From positions 1 to 64,000 of the forward strand of contig JAENZI010000014.1 in NCBI GenBank assembly GCA_016841365.1: 64,000 bases of DNA, given 5' to 3'. This document shows, one piece after another, positions 28,367-37,928 of the stretch. Within the stretch, counting starts at the first letter, position 1. Each line of letters opens with the position of its first letter. The DNA comes from Anaerolineaceae bacterium. GTDB lineage: Bacteria > Chloroflexota > Anaerolineae > Anaerolineales > Anaerolineaceae. Position numbers and translations under genes: made by a program. The notes under the pieces were generated by a model. That model made no database searches. It saw only the letters and a list, made by a program, of their open reading frames with translations, and was not told the origin of the DNA.

Positions 28367-30334
28367 TCAGGCTTTCTCTCGCAACCATAAGTACTGGAAG
28401 GGCCCCAGCACAAGCTCAGCGTCGCTCTGATATAAGTTTTCACTCACCAGATCTTCAAAGTCACTTCTAATCCCTAATAACCTCAGGGTGTTTGGCGAGA
28501 TGGTCTGCGAATCGTCGCTAAAATTGTTCAGGATGAGCAGATCTTGTGTTCCGTTGCGCCGGTTGTATCCAAACACGTGGGGGTTGCCGGCGTCAATAAA
28601 GCGGGGCGGTTCACCGCTGATGGCTGATAAATTCTTGCGCAAGTGGATCAGACGCTTAAGCCCATCGTAAATACGCCCGGGGATCGAATTCTCATCTTTC
28701 CGCTGCTGGTAAAGCGCGGTGTCTGCTTGGGGGCGGTGCACCCAGCGGCTGTCGTCCATTTTGGCGGTGTCATCGCGGTAGCCGTAATCATTCAACGTTC
28801 CCACTTCATCACCCAGGTAGATCAGGGGAATCCCGCCGATGGAAAGGATCACGTTGTGGATCAGGAGGATTCGCCGAATGGCTAAGTCAACCTCGGTTTG
28901 GGTTTCTTCATTCAGCGCTTTTTCTAACCCGGCTAACGAGGCACAGGTACCTGAGATCCGTGCGTCTTTTGTCCTCGGGTTTTCCTGGAAGGTAAGACCG
29001 CGGGCGAAACTCCCTTCGAAGCGCCCCGTATAAAATGCGTTCAGGAATTGACGGTGATCAAAGGCATTGATCCCCAGCGCTGCGGCATCTTCATCTGAAA
29101 ATGTCCAGCCAATGTCGTCGTGGCAGCGCACGTAATTGACCCAGGCGCAGCCTTGGGGAATGTTGAACCGTTTGTGCATGGAAGTGTGCAGTAAATTCAC
29201 TTCCCTTGTCGCCAGGGTGTTCCAAAGCAGCGCCATCAGGAGCGGGTTATAGGAAATCTGGCATTCGTCTTCATCGATATATTTTGCTACCTCGTCCGGA
29301 TGGACGATCGCCTCTGACTTGAAGATCAACGCTGGGGCAGCGATGCGAGCGATGGCGTTGTATGCCTGGATGATCATATGCGCTTCTGGCAAATTTTCGC
29401 AGTTGGTTCCCAGGGATTTCCAGATGAAGGCGACGGCGTCCAGGCGCAGCACTTCCACGCCCTGGTTGGCAAGGAACAACATCTCTTCTGCCATGTGATT
29501 GAACACTACCGGGTTGGCATAATTCAAATCCCATTGGTTGCTGTGGAACGTGGTCCAGACCCATTTTTCGATGTCATCAAAATAGGTGAAAGCCCCGGGG
29601 TGCTCCTCCGGGAAGATCTCCCTGAGGTTTGCTTCATACGCATCTGGAATGGTGCGATCGGGATACATGCGGTAGTAATTCTGAAAATCCTCGTCACCTT
29701 CACGCGCTTTTAACGCCCATTGATGTTCGTTGGATGTGTGGTTAAAGACAAAATCAAGCACCAGGCTGATGCCTTCTGCGCGTAGTTGATCGGCAAGCTG
29801 GCGCAATTCTTCCATCGTGCCAAGCGCTGGGTCTACTTCTCGGTAACTGCTGATGGCATATCCGCCATCGTTCTCGCCTTCTGGTGAGCGAAAGAGGGGC
29901 ATCAGGTGCAGATAGGTTAACCCTAACTCTTTGAAGTAAGGAATTTTGCGGCGGATCCCATCCAGGTTGCCAGCAAAGAGGTCAACATAGCACACGCCGC
30001 CCAACATTTGATGATCCTGGAACCAGGCAGGTTCAGATTCCCGAGCTTGGTCAAGCGCTTTCAAGGAATCTGAGCGTGCAAACCAGGATCCTGCCATGAT
30101 GGATAGCAGGGATTCGACGTGATAAAAGAAGTCATAATGATCGCCATACAGATGGAGCAGTATCGGGAACAAGCGCGAAAAGTGCTCTTGCAGCCGCGTT
30201 TTAAATATTATCCATTGCTGTGGGTTTTCACTTGCCGCTTCCTTAAAGGCTGAATCCAGACGGGGGAGCAGCCTGGTGAGCGTTTTTTGGGCTTCTTTTT
30301 GGGGGTCGAGCACAGTTTCTGATGAAGGAGACAT
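28367..30334 (-). CDS. GH13 alpha-glucosyltransferase, amylosucrase-like
   Basis: N-terminal helical region plus GH13 blocks LVLDFVFNHTSNEH, EVLRLDAVAFIWK, IFKSEAIVH, NYVRCHDDIGWTF. Confidence 0.88.
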   Translation of the reverse strand: MSPSSETVLDPQKEAQKTLTRLLPRLDSAFKEAASENPQQWIIFKTRLQEHFSRLFPILLHLYGDHYDFFYHVESLLSIMAGSWFARSDSLKALDQARESEPAWFQDHQMLGGVCYVDLFAGNLDGIRRKIPYFKELGLTYLHLMPLFRSPEGENDGGYAISSYREVDPALGTMEELRQLADQLRAEGISLVLDFVFNHTSNEHQWALKAREGDEDFQNYYRMYPDRTIPDAYEANLREIFPEEHPGAFTYFDDIEKWVWTTFHSNQWDLNYANPVVFNHMAEEMLFLANQGVEVLRLDAVAFIWKSLGTNCENLPEAHMIIQAYNAIARIAAPALIFKSEAIVHPDEVAKYIDEDECQISYNPLLMALLWNTLATREVNLLHTSMHKRFNIPQGCAWVNYVRCHDDIGWTFSDEDAAALGINAFDHRQFLNAFYTGRFEGSFARGLTFQENPRTKDARISGTCASLAGLEKALNEETQTEVDLAIRRILLIHNVILSIGGIPLIYLGDEVGTLNDYGYRDDTAKMDDSRWVHRPQADTALYQQRKDENSIPGRIYDGLKRLIHLRKNLSAISGEPPRFIDAGNPHVFGYNRRNGTQDLLILNNFSDDSQTISPNTLRLLGIRSDFEDLVSENLYQSDAELVLGPFQYLWLREKA

Positions 30335-30375
30335 CTCGTTATCCTCGGTTTGATATTTACGATTGCATAGACCAA

Positions 30376-31344
30376 TCAATTAACCTGGGCGTGTTGTTGC
30401 AGAAAGAATTCAAGCTGTTCAGCGGTCGGCAAGGCTGGGATCGCGCCGAGCTGTGTGGTCGTGATCGCGCCAACCGCATTAGCCCTGCGGCAAACCAAGC
30501 GCATTTCAGCTTCATTTTGCGGGGCTTGTGGAAATTGTAACAATCCGCTCAACAAGCCCGCGACAAAACCATCCCCTGCGCCAGTGGTGTCGATCGCCCT
30601 GACATTGAACCCGGCAACGGAATCATGGAATTCGGGCGTGTGATATTGGCACCCCTGCTTGCCGATGGTGATCACCATCAGGTGCAGGTTGTCATGCCAC
30701 AGTTTGCGGACTGCACCGTCAATGTCTTTATCGCCTGATAAGAAAAACAGCTCTTCTTCGCTGACCTTGACCAGATTGGCACGCTGCCAGATGCTCAACA
30801 TACCGGTTTTGGCAGCATCAGGGCTGGGCCAAAGCGCCAATCGCAGGTTGGGATCGTAAGAGATCAGCACATTGTTTTCCTCTGCGATTTCCAGTGCTTT
30901 CAGGGTCGCGCTGCGCGAAGGTTCGCTGATCAGGCTGATCGAACCGGTGTGGAAGATCTTTGCCCCTTTGATCAGGTCGCCGTTCACTTCTTCAGGTGTA
31001 TAAAGCATGTCTGCGCTGGGGTGCCGGTAAAACATAAACTCGCGCTCGCCGTCGCCGCGCAGCGAAACAAATGCCAGGGCTGTGCGAGCCTCTTGCGAGA
31101 AAACCAACCCCTGTGTGTTGACGCCAACCTCATCGAGAGTCGCTTTGAGGAATTGGCCAAAGGCATCATCGCCCACTTTACCTAAAAATGCTGTTGGAAT
31201 GCCCAATTTAGCCAGCCCTGCAGCGACATTAGCCGGAGCGCCGCCAGGTGCTTTTTTGAAGGATGGTGCTTCCACCAGCGACACATCGGAAGCAGTGGGG
31301 ACAAAATCAATCAGTAATTCGCCTAAAGTAACAACTTCCGCCAT
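30376..31344 (-). CDS. PfkB family carbohydrate kinase, probable fructokinase
   Basis: VVTLGELLIDFVPT, PGGAPANVAAGLAKLG, DTTGAGDGFVAGLLSGL. Confidence 0.9.
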   Translation of the reverse strand: MAEVVTLGELLIDFVPTASDVSLVEAPSFKKAPGGAPANVAAGLAKLGIPTAFLGKVGDDAFGQFLKATLDEVGVNTQGLVFSQEARTALAFVSLRGDGEREFMFYRHPSADMLYTPEEVNGDLIKGAKIFHTGSISLISEPSRSATLKALEIAEENNVLISYDPNLRLALWPSPDAAKTGMLSIWQRANLVKVSEEELFFLSGDKDIDGAVRKLWHDNLHLMVITIGKQGCQYHTPEFHDSVAGFNVRAIDTTGAGDGFVAGLLSGLLQFPQAPQNEAEMRLVCRRANAVGAITTTQLGAIPALPTAEQLEFFLQQHAQVN

Positions 31345-31401
31345 GGTTTTCCTTTCAAGAGCCGAGCTAATCGTTCTCATAAACTGGGAAAGCGGTTAGG
31401 T

Positions 31402-31415
31402 TGAAAGACCTTTCA
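31402..31415. promoter_or_regulatory. Candidate LacI-family operator
   Basis: TGAAAGACCTTTCA near-palindrome upstream of the fructokinase; shares TGAAAN3CTTYCA with 32540-32553. Confidence 0.4.
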
Positions 31416-31495
31416 GGATCAGTGTACGAAAACGCTGGGTCGTGTTCAAATGGTTGTTTAAGAACAAAACCTGACTGGATTCCAGAGAAAGCAGG

Positions 31496-32509
31496 TCAGG
31501 TAGTTTGCCTTTCAATCAGTTTTAGGGGCAAGCGAACATGCCGGATAGGGCGATCGGGGTCTTTAATGCGGGAAAGCAGGATTTCAACTGCCAGCCTGCC
31601 GGATTCATCCAAGGACTGATGGATGGTGCTTAAGCCCACATAATCTGCCACATCAAGATCGTCAAAGCCCAGAACCGCCAGGTCTTGCGGCACACGGAAA
31701 CCCAACTGCCTGGCTTTGTTGAGCACACCGATTGCTTGCAGGTCAGTTGCCGCAAATACAGCCGTCGGGGGTTCCGGCAATCTCAGGACGGGTTCGATCT
31801 TTTCTTCAGCGTCTTTGACATCGTAACTGGCTGTGCAAATCAATTCCTGAGGAAGAGGGATGCTGTGTTTTGATAGGGTTTGTTTGAAGCCGTTCAAACG
31901 CTGGGTGATCGGCAGGATGGCGTGCTCACCAAGGTCAGTGGTGTCGCCAATAAAGGCTAACCGGCGATGACCCTTTTGGGTCAGGTATTCTGCTGCGATT
32001 TCACCGCCGGCACGATCATCAATTTCAACGGTGTTCAGATCGGAACGCGGGTATTCGATCAACACGGTTTCCAGTCCGTTTTCGATCAGTTTTTTCGCGG
32101 ATTCATCATTGACGCGCAGTGAGAGCAGGATCAGCCCTTCAAGGTGCCCTGTGACCGGGAGCGTGGCGAGGTAGTGGTTAAGGTGGTCGATTGACTCAAC
32201 AGTGAAGATGGTCAGCTCAAAGCGGGTTGAGAGCAAACCTTCAGCCACGCCGCGCAGCCGCTGAACAAATGCAGGTGCCGTAAAGAAGGGAGAAACAACG
32301 CCAATCCGCGCAAAGTCTTTCATAGCACGCGCTCGGGCTTCGGCTTTGGGTACAAAATCAAGCTGATCGATAGCCTCCTGGACTCGATCACGCGTCCCCT
32401 CGCTGACATTAGGGCTGGCATTGATCACGCGCGAAACGGTGGAGATGCTGACCCCGGCAACTCTGGCAACATCATAAATGGTGGGTGTGCGGTTTGATTT
32501 TGAGGGCAT
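31496..32509 (-). CDS. LacI family transcriptional regulator
   Basis: TIYDVARVAGVSISTVSRVINASPNVSEGTR HTH and periplasmic-binding-like domain. Confidence 0.93.
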   Translation of the reverse strand: MPSKSNRTPTIYDVARVAGVSISTVSRVINASPNVSEGTRDRVQEAIDQLDFVPKAEARARAMKDFARIGVVSPFFTAPAFVQRLRGVAEGLLSTRFELTIFTVESIDHLNHYLATLPVTGHLEGLILLSLRVNDESAKKLIENGLETVLIEYPRSDLNTVEIDDRAGGEIAAEYLTQKGHRRLAFIGDTTDLGEHAILPITQRLNGFKQTLSKHSIPLPQELICTASYDVKDAEEKIEPVLRLPEPPTAVFAATDLQAIGVLNKARQLGFRVPQDLAVLGFDDLDVADYVGLSTIHQSLDESGRLAVEILLSRIKDPDRPIRHVRLPLKLIERQTT

Positions 32510-32539
32510 TATGTGAATCGCTTGATTGATTAATCGGCT

Positions 32540-32553
32540 TGAAACTGCTTCCA
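32540..32553. promoter_or_regulatory. Candidate LacI-family operator (autoregulation)
   Basis: TGAAACTGCTTCCA just upstream of the lacI-type start; matches TGAAAN3CTTYCA. Confidence 0.35.
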
Positions 32554-32741
32554 AAAAAGTATTTTCAATTCCATATTAACATAGAGGGGAAACGATGTCA
32601 AATAATCTCGACTCGGCACAAGAGATTTTTCTTGTGGTTAGCATTTTTTGTTTTCGGTATTCTCTCGCGTATAATTAATGTAACTTATTTGACAGAAAAT
32701 TCATCATAATAATAAATAAACAAATAAATTTAGGAGGAAGT

Positions 32742-33710
32742 ATGGAATATCGACGATTAGGCAAGGCTGGCGTTAAAGTATCAGAGCTCTCTTTAGGCGC
32801 GTGGGTCACATACGGCAACCAATTTGGCGTCCCAGAGGCAAAGGAAATCATGGCGGCGGCTTTTGATGCGGGCGTCAACTTTTTTGATAATGCTGAGGCA
32901 TACGCCAGCGGGCAGGCTGAGATCATCATGGGTAAAGCGCTCAAGGAGTTGGGCTGGGCTCGCAAGGACTACTTAGTTTCTACAAAGATCTTCTGGGGCG
33001 GTGAGGGACCCAATGACCAGGGGCTCTCATATAAGCACATCATTGAAGGCGTAAACAATGCCCTTAAACGGTTCCAGCTAGATTATGTGGACTTCGTGTT
33101 CGCCCATCGGCCGGACCCGGAAACACCTATCGAGGAAACGGTGTTTGCTTTCAACCAGGTCATCCGCGAGGGCAAAGCTTTCTATTGGGGCACCTCCGAA
33201 TGGTCAGCAGCAGAGATCATGCGCGCGACGGATTTTGCCCGGCGCAACAATCTGCGTCCGCCATCCATGGAGCAGCCACAATACAATATGTTCCATCGCC
33301 GCCGATTTGAAGAGGAATATGAACCTCTCTATCGGGAATTGGGTTATGGCACCACGACATGGAGCCCGCTGTATGGGGGCATGTTGACCGGGAAATACAA
33401 TGAAGGCAAGATCCCTGAGGGAAGCCGTGCGAACCTGAAGAGCTATCAATGGATGAAAGAACGGGTGCAAAACGAAGCGAAACTCAATGTCACCCGCAAG
33501 CTGGCTGAAGTGGCGCAAGACCTCGGTGTTTCGATGGCGCAAATGTCACTGGCATGGGTTTTGAAGAATCCGAATGTCAGCACAGTCATCACTGGTGCCA
33601 GCAAGGTCTCACAGGTGGAAGAAAATATGAAAGCCATCGCAGTCAAAGATCAATTAACCGATGATGTGATGGAACGCATTCATGAGATCATCAAAGATAT
33701 TGAAGACTAA
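32742..33710 (+). CDS. Aldo/keto reductase (Kv-beta-like)
   Basis: [59 protein letters not shown]. Confidence 0.93.
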   Translation: MEYRRLGKAGVKVSELSLGAWVTYGNQFGVPEAKEIMAAAFDAGVNFFDNAEAYASGQAEIIMGKALKELGWARKDYLVSTKIFWGGEGPNDQGLSYKHIIEGVNNALKRFQLDYVDFVFAHRPDPETPIEETVFAFNQVIREGKAFYWGTSEWSAAEIMRATDFARRNNLRPPSMEQPQYNMFHRRRFEEEYEPLYRELGYGTTTWSPLYGGMLTGKYNEGKIPEGSRANLKSYQWMKERVQNEAKLNVTRKLAEVAQDLGVSMAQMSLAWVLKNPNVSTVITGASKVSQVEENMKAIAVKDQLTDDVMERIHEIIKDIED

Positions 33711-33736
33711 AACATATCGAATGGATATCTAAATCG

Positions 33737-33765
33737 GGCTGCCGAGATACCTCGGCAGCCTTTTT
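33737..33765 (+). terminator. Intrinsic terminator
   Basis: GGCTGCCGAG-ATAC-CTCGGCAGCC-TTTTT. Confidence 0.93.
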
Positions 33766-33880
33766 GATTCTTGGTCCCATTTACCAAGTAAACATGGTAG
33801 AAAGCGTCGAACTTTTATTTCAAGTCACTTCAGGTTAAAATGAGGATATTGATCTTAATTCAATAGTAAAAGGAGCACGC

Positions 33881-36670
33881 ATGCCTCCAGTTTTATACCT
33901 TCTCGATGGTCACGGCCTGGCATATCGGGCGTATTATGCCCTCACTGCAGGCGGAACCCGCAGCAACGCATTTCAGACCAGCAGCGGCGAGCCGACTGCG
34001 GGCGTATATGGCTTTACCAGTATCCTTCTGCGGATATTTGAGCAGGAGAACCCCGATTACCTGGCGGTTGTGTTTGACAAAGGGAAAACCTTCCGCCATG
34101 AGATGTATGAAGACTATAAGGGCACCCGGGCGAAGATGCCCGACGACCTCCGCACACAGGTCGAGCGGATGCGTGAAATTGTGGATGCGCTCAACATCCC
34201 CAGGCTTGAAATGGAAAACTACGAGGCGGATGACGTGCTGGGCAGCGTGGCGCGCTGGGCGGCAGAGGAAAAGGGTCTGGGCGTCAAGATCATCACAGGC
34301 GATAAGGATTTGCTGCAGTTAGTCACCGACCGGGTGGTGGTCAATTTGGCAGGCAGCCGCCTGTCAGACGCACAGGATTTTTTCCCAGAGGATGTCACGA
34401 AAAAATTGGGTGTTCCGCCGGAGAAGGTGGTGGACTTCAAAGCGCTTTGCGGTGATTCCTCTGATAACATCCCCGGCGTGAAAGGGATTGGCGAAAAAAC
34501 AGCCACCAAGCTCTTGGAGGAATATGGCTCTCTGGATGGTATTTATGAGCACCTGGATGAGATCAGCGGCAGGGCAAAAACGGCGCTGGAAGGCAGCAAG
34601 GAAGTTGCTTACCTGAGCCAGAAATTGGCGCGGATTGTGACAGACCTTGATATGCAGCTCGATTTGGAGCAGGCGCGCATTGACCGATTCAACCCAAAGG
34701 CAGTGGAAGACCTTTTCAGAGAGCTGGAGTTCAGGACACTCACCAAGCAGCTTAATGCGCTGGTTGGGAGGATGCACCCGATCATGCCGCAGGGTGAACA
34801 AATGGACCTGTTTGCAGATGTGGCACCTGAGGAAACGGCAGTTGAAACCCCTTCAGATATTCAGACCACAATTGTGGATTCAAATGCAGGACTTGAAGAG
34901 CTGCAGCGCACGCTTGAAAAAGCAGAATGGATTGCTTTTGACACCGAGACGACAGATACTGACGTGATGCGGGCAAAGCTGGTCGGTATTTCGCTGGCAG
35001 TTGAGCCAGAGCATGGCTATTACATCCCCGTGGGGCATGCCGAAGGGGATCAGTTGCCTGTGGAGAAGGTGTTTGACGCCCTGCGCGGGCCGCTGACGGA
35101 CCCTGATATCAAAAAAACGGGGCATAACCTGAAATATGACTTTCTGGTGCTCAAGCGCGCCGGTCTGATCGTATCCCCGTTATCTTTCGACACAATGATC
35201 GCGGAGTGGCTGATCAACCCGGCATCCCGTAACCTGGGATTGAAGAACCTGGCCTGGGTCAGGCTGGGATACGACATGACCCATATCGAAGATCTGATCG
35301 GAAAGGGTAAAGGGCAGAAGACGATGGACTTGGTACCGATTGAGGAGGCGGCGGGTTATGCCGCAGCGGATGCTGTGATTTGCTTGCGCCTGATCCCGCA
35401 GCTACAGGAAGAATTGCGCGATCAAAAGTCAGAGTCGCTTTTCGGCACAATGGAAATGCCCCTTGTGCCAGTGCTGGCCGAGATGGAAGAGGCTGGAATC
35501 CTGCTGGATAAAGCCTTCTTTAAAAAGTTTTCTACGGAGTTGGAAGAACGCCTGGGCGAGATTGAGTCGCAGATCCAAGAGGCTGTTGGTTATGAATTTA
35601 ACCTGAATTCCACCCAGCAGCTTTCTGAAGCCTTGTTTGATAAGATGGGGCTGGAACCGCCAGACCGGGCGCGTAAAACGTCATCAGGTCATTATTCCAC
35701 TGCGGCATCTGTGCTGGAGGCGATGGCAGGGCAGCATCCGGTGGTGGATTGGGTGCTTGAATACCGCGAGTTGGAGAAATTACGCTCGACTTATGTTGAT
35801 TCACTACCATTGCAAATAAACCCGGACACCGGCCGGGTGCACACCTCCTTTAACCAGACTGGCACGGTGACCGGCCGGATTGCCTCTTCGGATCCGAACC
35901 TGCAAAACATCCCCACCCGCACGGAAATCGGCAGGCGTGTACGCAATGGGTTCGTTGCACAGCAGGGCTGGCAGCTGCTGGCAGTGGATTATTCCCAAAT
36001 TGAGCTGCGCATTGTTGCCCATATGTCGCAAGACAAAGCCATGCTGGCAGCCTTCAATGCCGGGCAGGACATTCACGCCACCACAGCAGCCGCTGTGCAT
36101 GGTGTTAACCTGGACGATGTCACCCCTGAAATGCGCCGCCATGCCAAAGCGATCAATTTTGGCCTGATCTATGGAATGAGTTCCTATGGCCTGACGAATG
36201 CCACCGACCTGACCCTGGCGGAGGCAGAGAATTTTATCACGACCTATTTTGAGAAATTCCCGGGCGTAAAGCGCTTCTTAGATGGGCTGCGTGAACAGGC
36301 GGCTGAACAGGGCTATGTGGAAACACTGCTTGGGAGGCGGCGATACTTCCCGAACTTAAAGCGCGGGGCGAGCTACAATATCCGCCAGCGGGAAGAACGG
36401 GAGGCTATCAACGCCCCGATCCAGGGCACTGCTGCGGACATCATCAAAATTGCAATGCTGAAATTGCCGGATGAGATTAAGAACGCCGGTTTGCAGGCAC
36501 GCATGCTGCTTCAGGTGCATGATGAACTGATCTTTGAAGTGCCTGAGGATGAATTGGATGAAACGACCCGCTTGGTGCAGAAGGTGATGGAAAACGCCTA
36601 CAAACTCGACATCCCATTGAGTACAGAAGCCAAGGCTGGCTTGAGCTGGGGCAGGATGGAAAAGCGCTAA
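33881..36670 (+). CDS. polA: DNA polymerase I
   Basis: 5' nuclease domain, 3'-5' exo motifs (AFDTETT, GHNLKYDFLVL, YAAADAV), and polymerase motifs DYSQIELRIVAHMS, KAINFGLIYGMS, QVHDELIFE. Confidence 0.97.
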   Translation: MPPVLYLLDGHGLAYRAYYALTAGGTRSNAFQTSSGEPTAGVYGFTSILLRIFEQENPDYLAVVFDKGKTFRHEMYEDYKGTRAKMPDDLRTQVERMREIVDALNIPRLEMENYEADDVLGSVARWAAEEKGLGVKIITGDKDLLQLVTDRVVVNLAGSRLSDAQDFFPEDVTKKLGVPPEKVVDFKALCGDSSDNIPGVKGIGEKTATKLLEEYGSLDGIYEHLDEISGRAKTALEGSKEVAYLSQKLARIVTDLDMQLDLEQARIDRFNPKAVEDLFRELEFRTLTKQLNALVGRMHPIMPQGEQMDLFADVAPEETAVETPSDIQTTIVDSNAGLEELQRTLEKAEWIAFDTETTDTDVMRAKLVGISLAVEPEHGYYIPVGHAEGDQLPVEKVFDALRGPLTDPDIKKTGHNLKYDFLVLKRAGLIVSPLSFDTMIAEWLINPASRNLGLKNLAWVRLGYDMTHIEDLIGKGKGQKTMDLVPIEEAAGYAAADAVICLRLIPQLQEELRDQKSESLFGTMEMPLVPVLAEMEEAGILLDKAFFKKFSTELEERLGEIESQIQEAVGYEFNLNSTQQLSEALFDKMGLEPPDRARKTSSGHYSTAASVLEAMAGQHPVVDWVLEYRELEKLRSTYVDSLPLQINPDTGRVHTSFNQTGTVTGRIASSDPNLQNIPTRTEIGRRVRNGFVAQQGWQLLAVDYSQIELRIVAHMSQDKAMLAAFNAGQDIHATTAAAVHGVNLDDVTPEMRRHAKAINFGLIYGMSSYGLTNATDLTLAEAENFITTYFEKFPGVKRFLDGLREQAAEQGYVETLLGRRRYFPNLKRGASYNIRQREEREAINAPIQGTAADIIKIAMLKLPDEIKNAGLQARMLLQVHDELIFEVPEDELDETTRLVQKVMENAYKLDIPLSTEAKAGLSWGRMEKR

Positions 36671-36745
36671 ACTCAGACAATATTTCCTGAGACCTGAAAA
36701 TAAGTTACTTTCTGGTATATGCTTCCGCCTGGATCCGTTTAGGCT

Positions 36746-37843
36746 TCAATCGCTATGCTCGTGCCTGTGGTGAATATCCGGCCAATGCGGGTGGTCGTGC
36801 TGCAAATAAGTGTGTTCATGAGCGTGGATATGCCGGACCGATGCATCGGATAACTCAAGGTGTTCGTGATCATGATGCGGGTTGGGGTGCGTATGCATGT
36901 GCGTGTGGATAAGCGCTTGATGGATATGTGCGTGCGAGTGCGTTTCCTTGAATAAGACATAAATTGAAATCAAAAAGGTCACCAACGCGACAAATTGAAT
37001 CAGTGTGAATGCTTCCCCAAAAAGTAGTGCGATAAATAAGCCAAAGAAGGGTGCGCTTGAAAAGATCAGTTGGGAGCGGGTTGCTCCGAGATGCTGCGCG
37101 GATGTAATATATAACAAGATCGATAGTCCGTAGGAGACAACACCTAATCCCAACGCGCCCAGGGTTTGGACGGCGTTTGCGGTGAATGAACCCATCAATA
37201 ATCCAAGGACCAGGTTAAAACTACCAGCAAACAATCCTTTCCAAAATGTGCTTTGGGCGGGGGTTATGCCGTCAATTAAGGCTGTCAGGTGGTTGTCTAT
37301 TCCCCAACAGATACATGCCAGGACGATCAGCCCTCCCGCTTTGAACCCTGCGATGCCGCCTTCCCAGGCGAGCAGTGTCGCTGCACCTAACGCGCCGATG
37401 CTGGCTAACCAGCCTTTTTTTGAGAGGTAATCCTTAAAGAAAAGATGACCGAGGACAGCAGTCGCTAATAATTCTAAATTTAACCAAAGGGAAACCGAGC
37501 TCGCTGCAGCAATCCGTAAACCGGCGAGCAGGAATAAGGGGCCTAAAATACCCCCAAATATTATGGCACCTGATAACTTCAGGGCTTCCTTGCGCTGGAT
37601 TTGCCAGGGCCACTGCATGGATTTTTCTTTGATTAATATCAGAGACACGCCTAAGGCTGCTCCTAAATAAAGCAACCCAGCCATTTGATAATTGTTAAGA
37701 AAGGGTAATAAGGGTTTGCTTAATGGTGCAGCCGCCCCAAAGAAAATTGCTGCGATAAAAGCTGCTAAAATCCCAAATCGTTTTTGATCTTCCATCAATT
37801 TTCTCATTTGATCCGAATCAGAGTATGACAAATTGACGTGCAA
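36746..37843 (-). CDS. EamA/DMT family transporter with His-rich C-terminal tail
   Basis: About ten hydrophobic segments, then THSHAHIHQALIHTHMHTHPNPHHDHEH...HHRHEHSD. Confidence 0.85.
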   Translation of the reverse strand: MHVNLSYSDSDQMRKLMEDQKRFGILAAFIAAIFFGAAAPLSKPLLPFLNNYQMAGLLYLGAALGVSLILIKEKSMQWPWQIQRKEALKLSGAIIFGGILGPLFLLAGLRIAAASSVSLWLNLELLATAVLGHLFFKDYLSKKGWLASIGALGAATLLAWEGGIAGFKAGGLIVLACICWGIDNHLTALIDGITPAQSTFWKGLFAGSFNLVLGLLMGSFTANAVQTLGALGLGVVSYGLSILLYITSAQHLGATRSQLIFSSAPFFGLFIALLFGEAFTLIQFVALVTFLISIYVLFKETHSHAHIHQALIHTHMHTHPNPHHDHEHLELSDASVRHIHAHEHTYLQHDHPHWPDIHHRHEHSD

Positions 37844-37860
37844 GAATTATTTTAGTAAAC

Positions 37861-37884
37861 AAGCCTGACTAATCTATCAGGCTT
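37861..37884. terminator. Hairpin between dnaA and the DMT gene, possible terminator
   Basis: AAGCCTGA-CTAATCTA-TCAGGCTT; adjacent T-rich tract is weak. Confidence 0.5.
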
Positions 37885-37928
37885 TTAAGTTTTAGATTGA
37901 TATATTGTATTACATTTTAGTCAGGGGG

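Noticed and set aside
24259-31344. PfkB kinase at 30376-31344 as the PsuK partner of PsuG
   Set aside because: It sits in the amylosucrase/LacI locus and reads as a fructokinase; 5 kb away with unrelated genes between.
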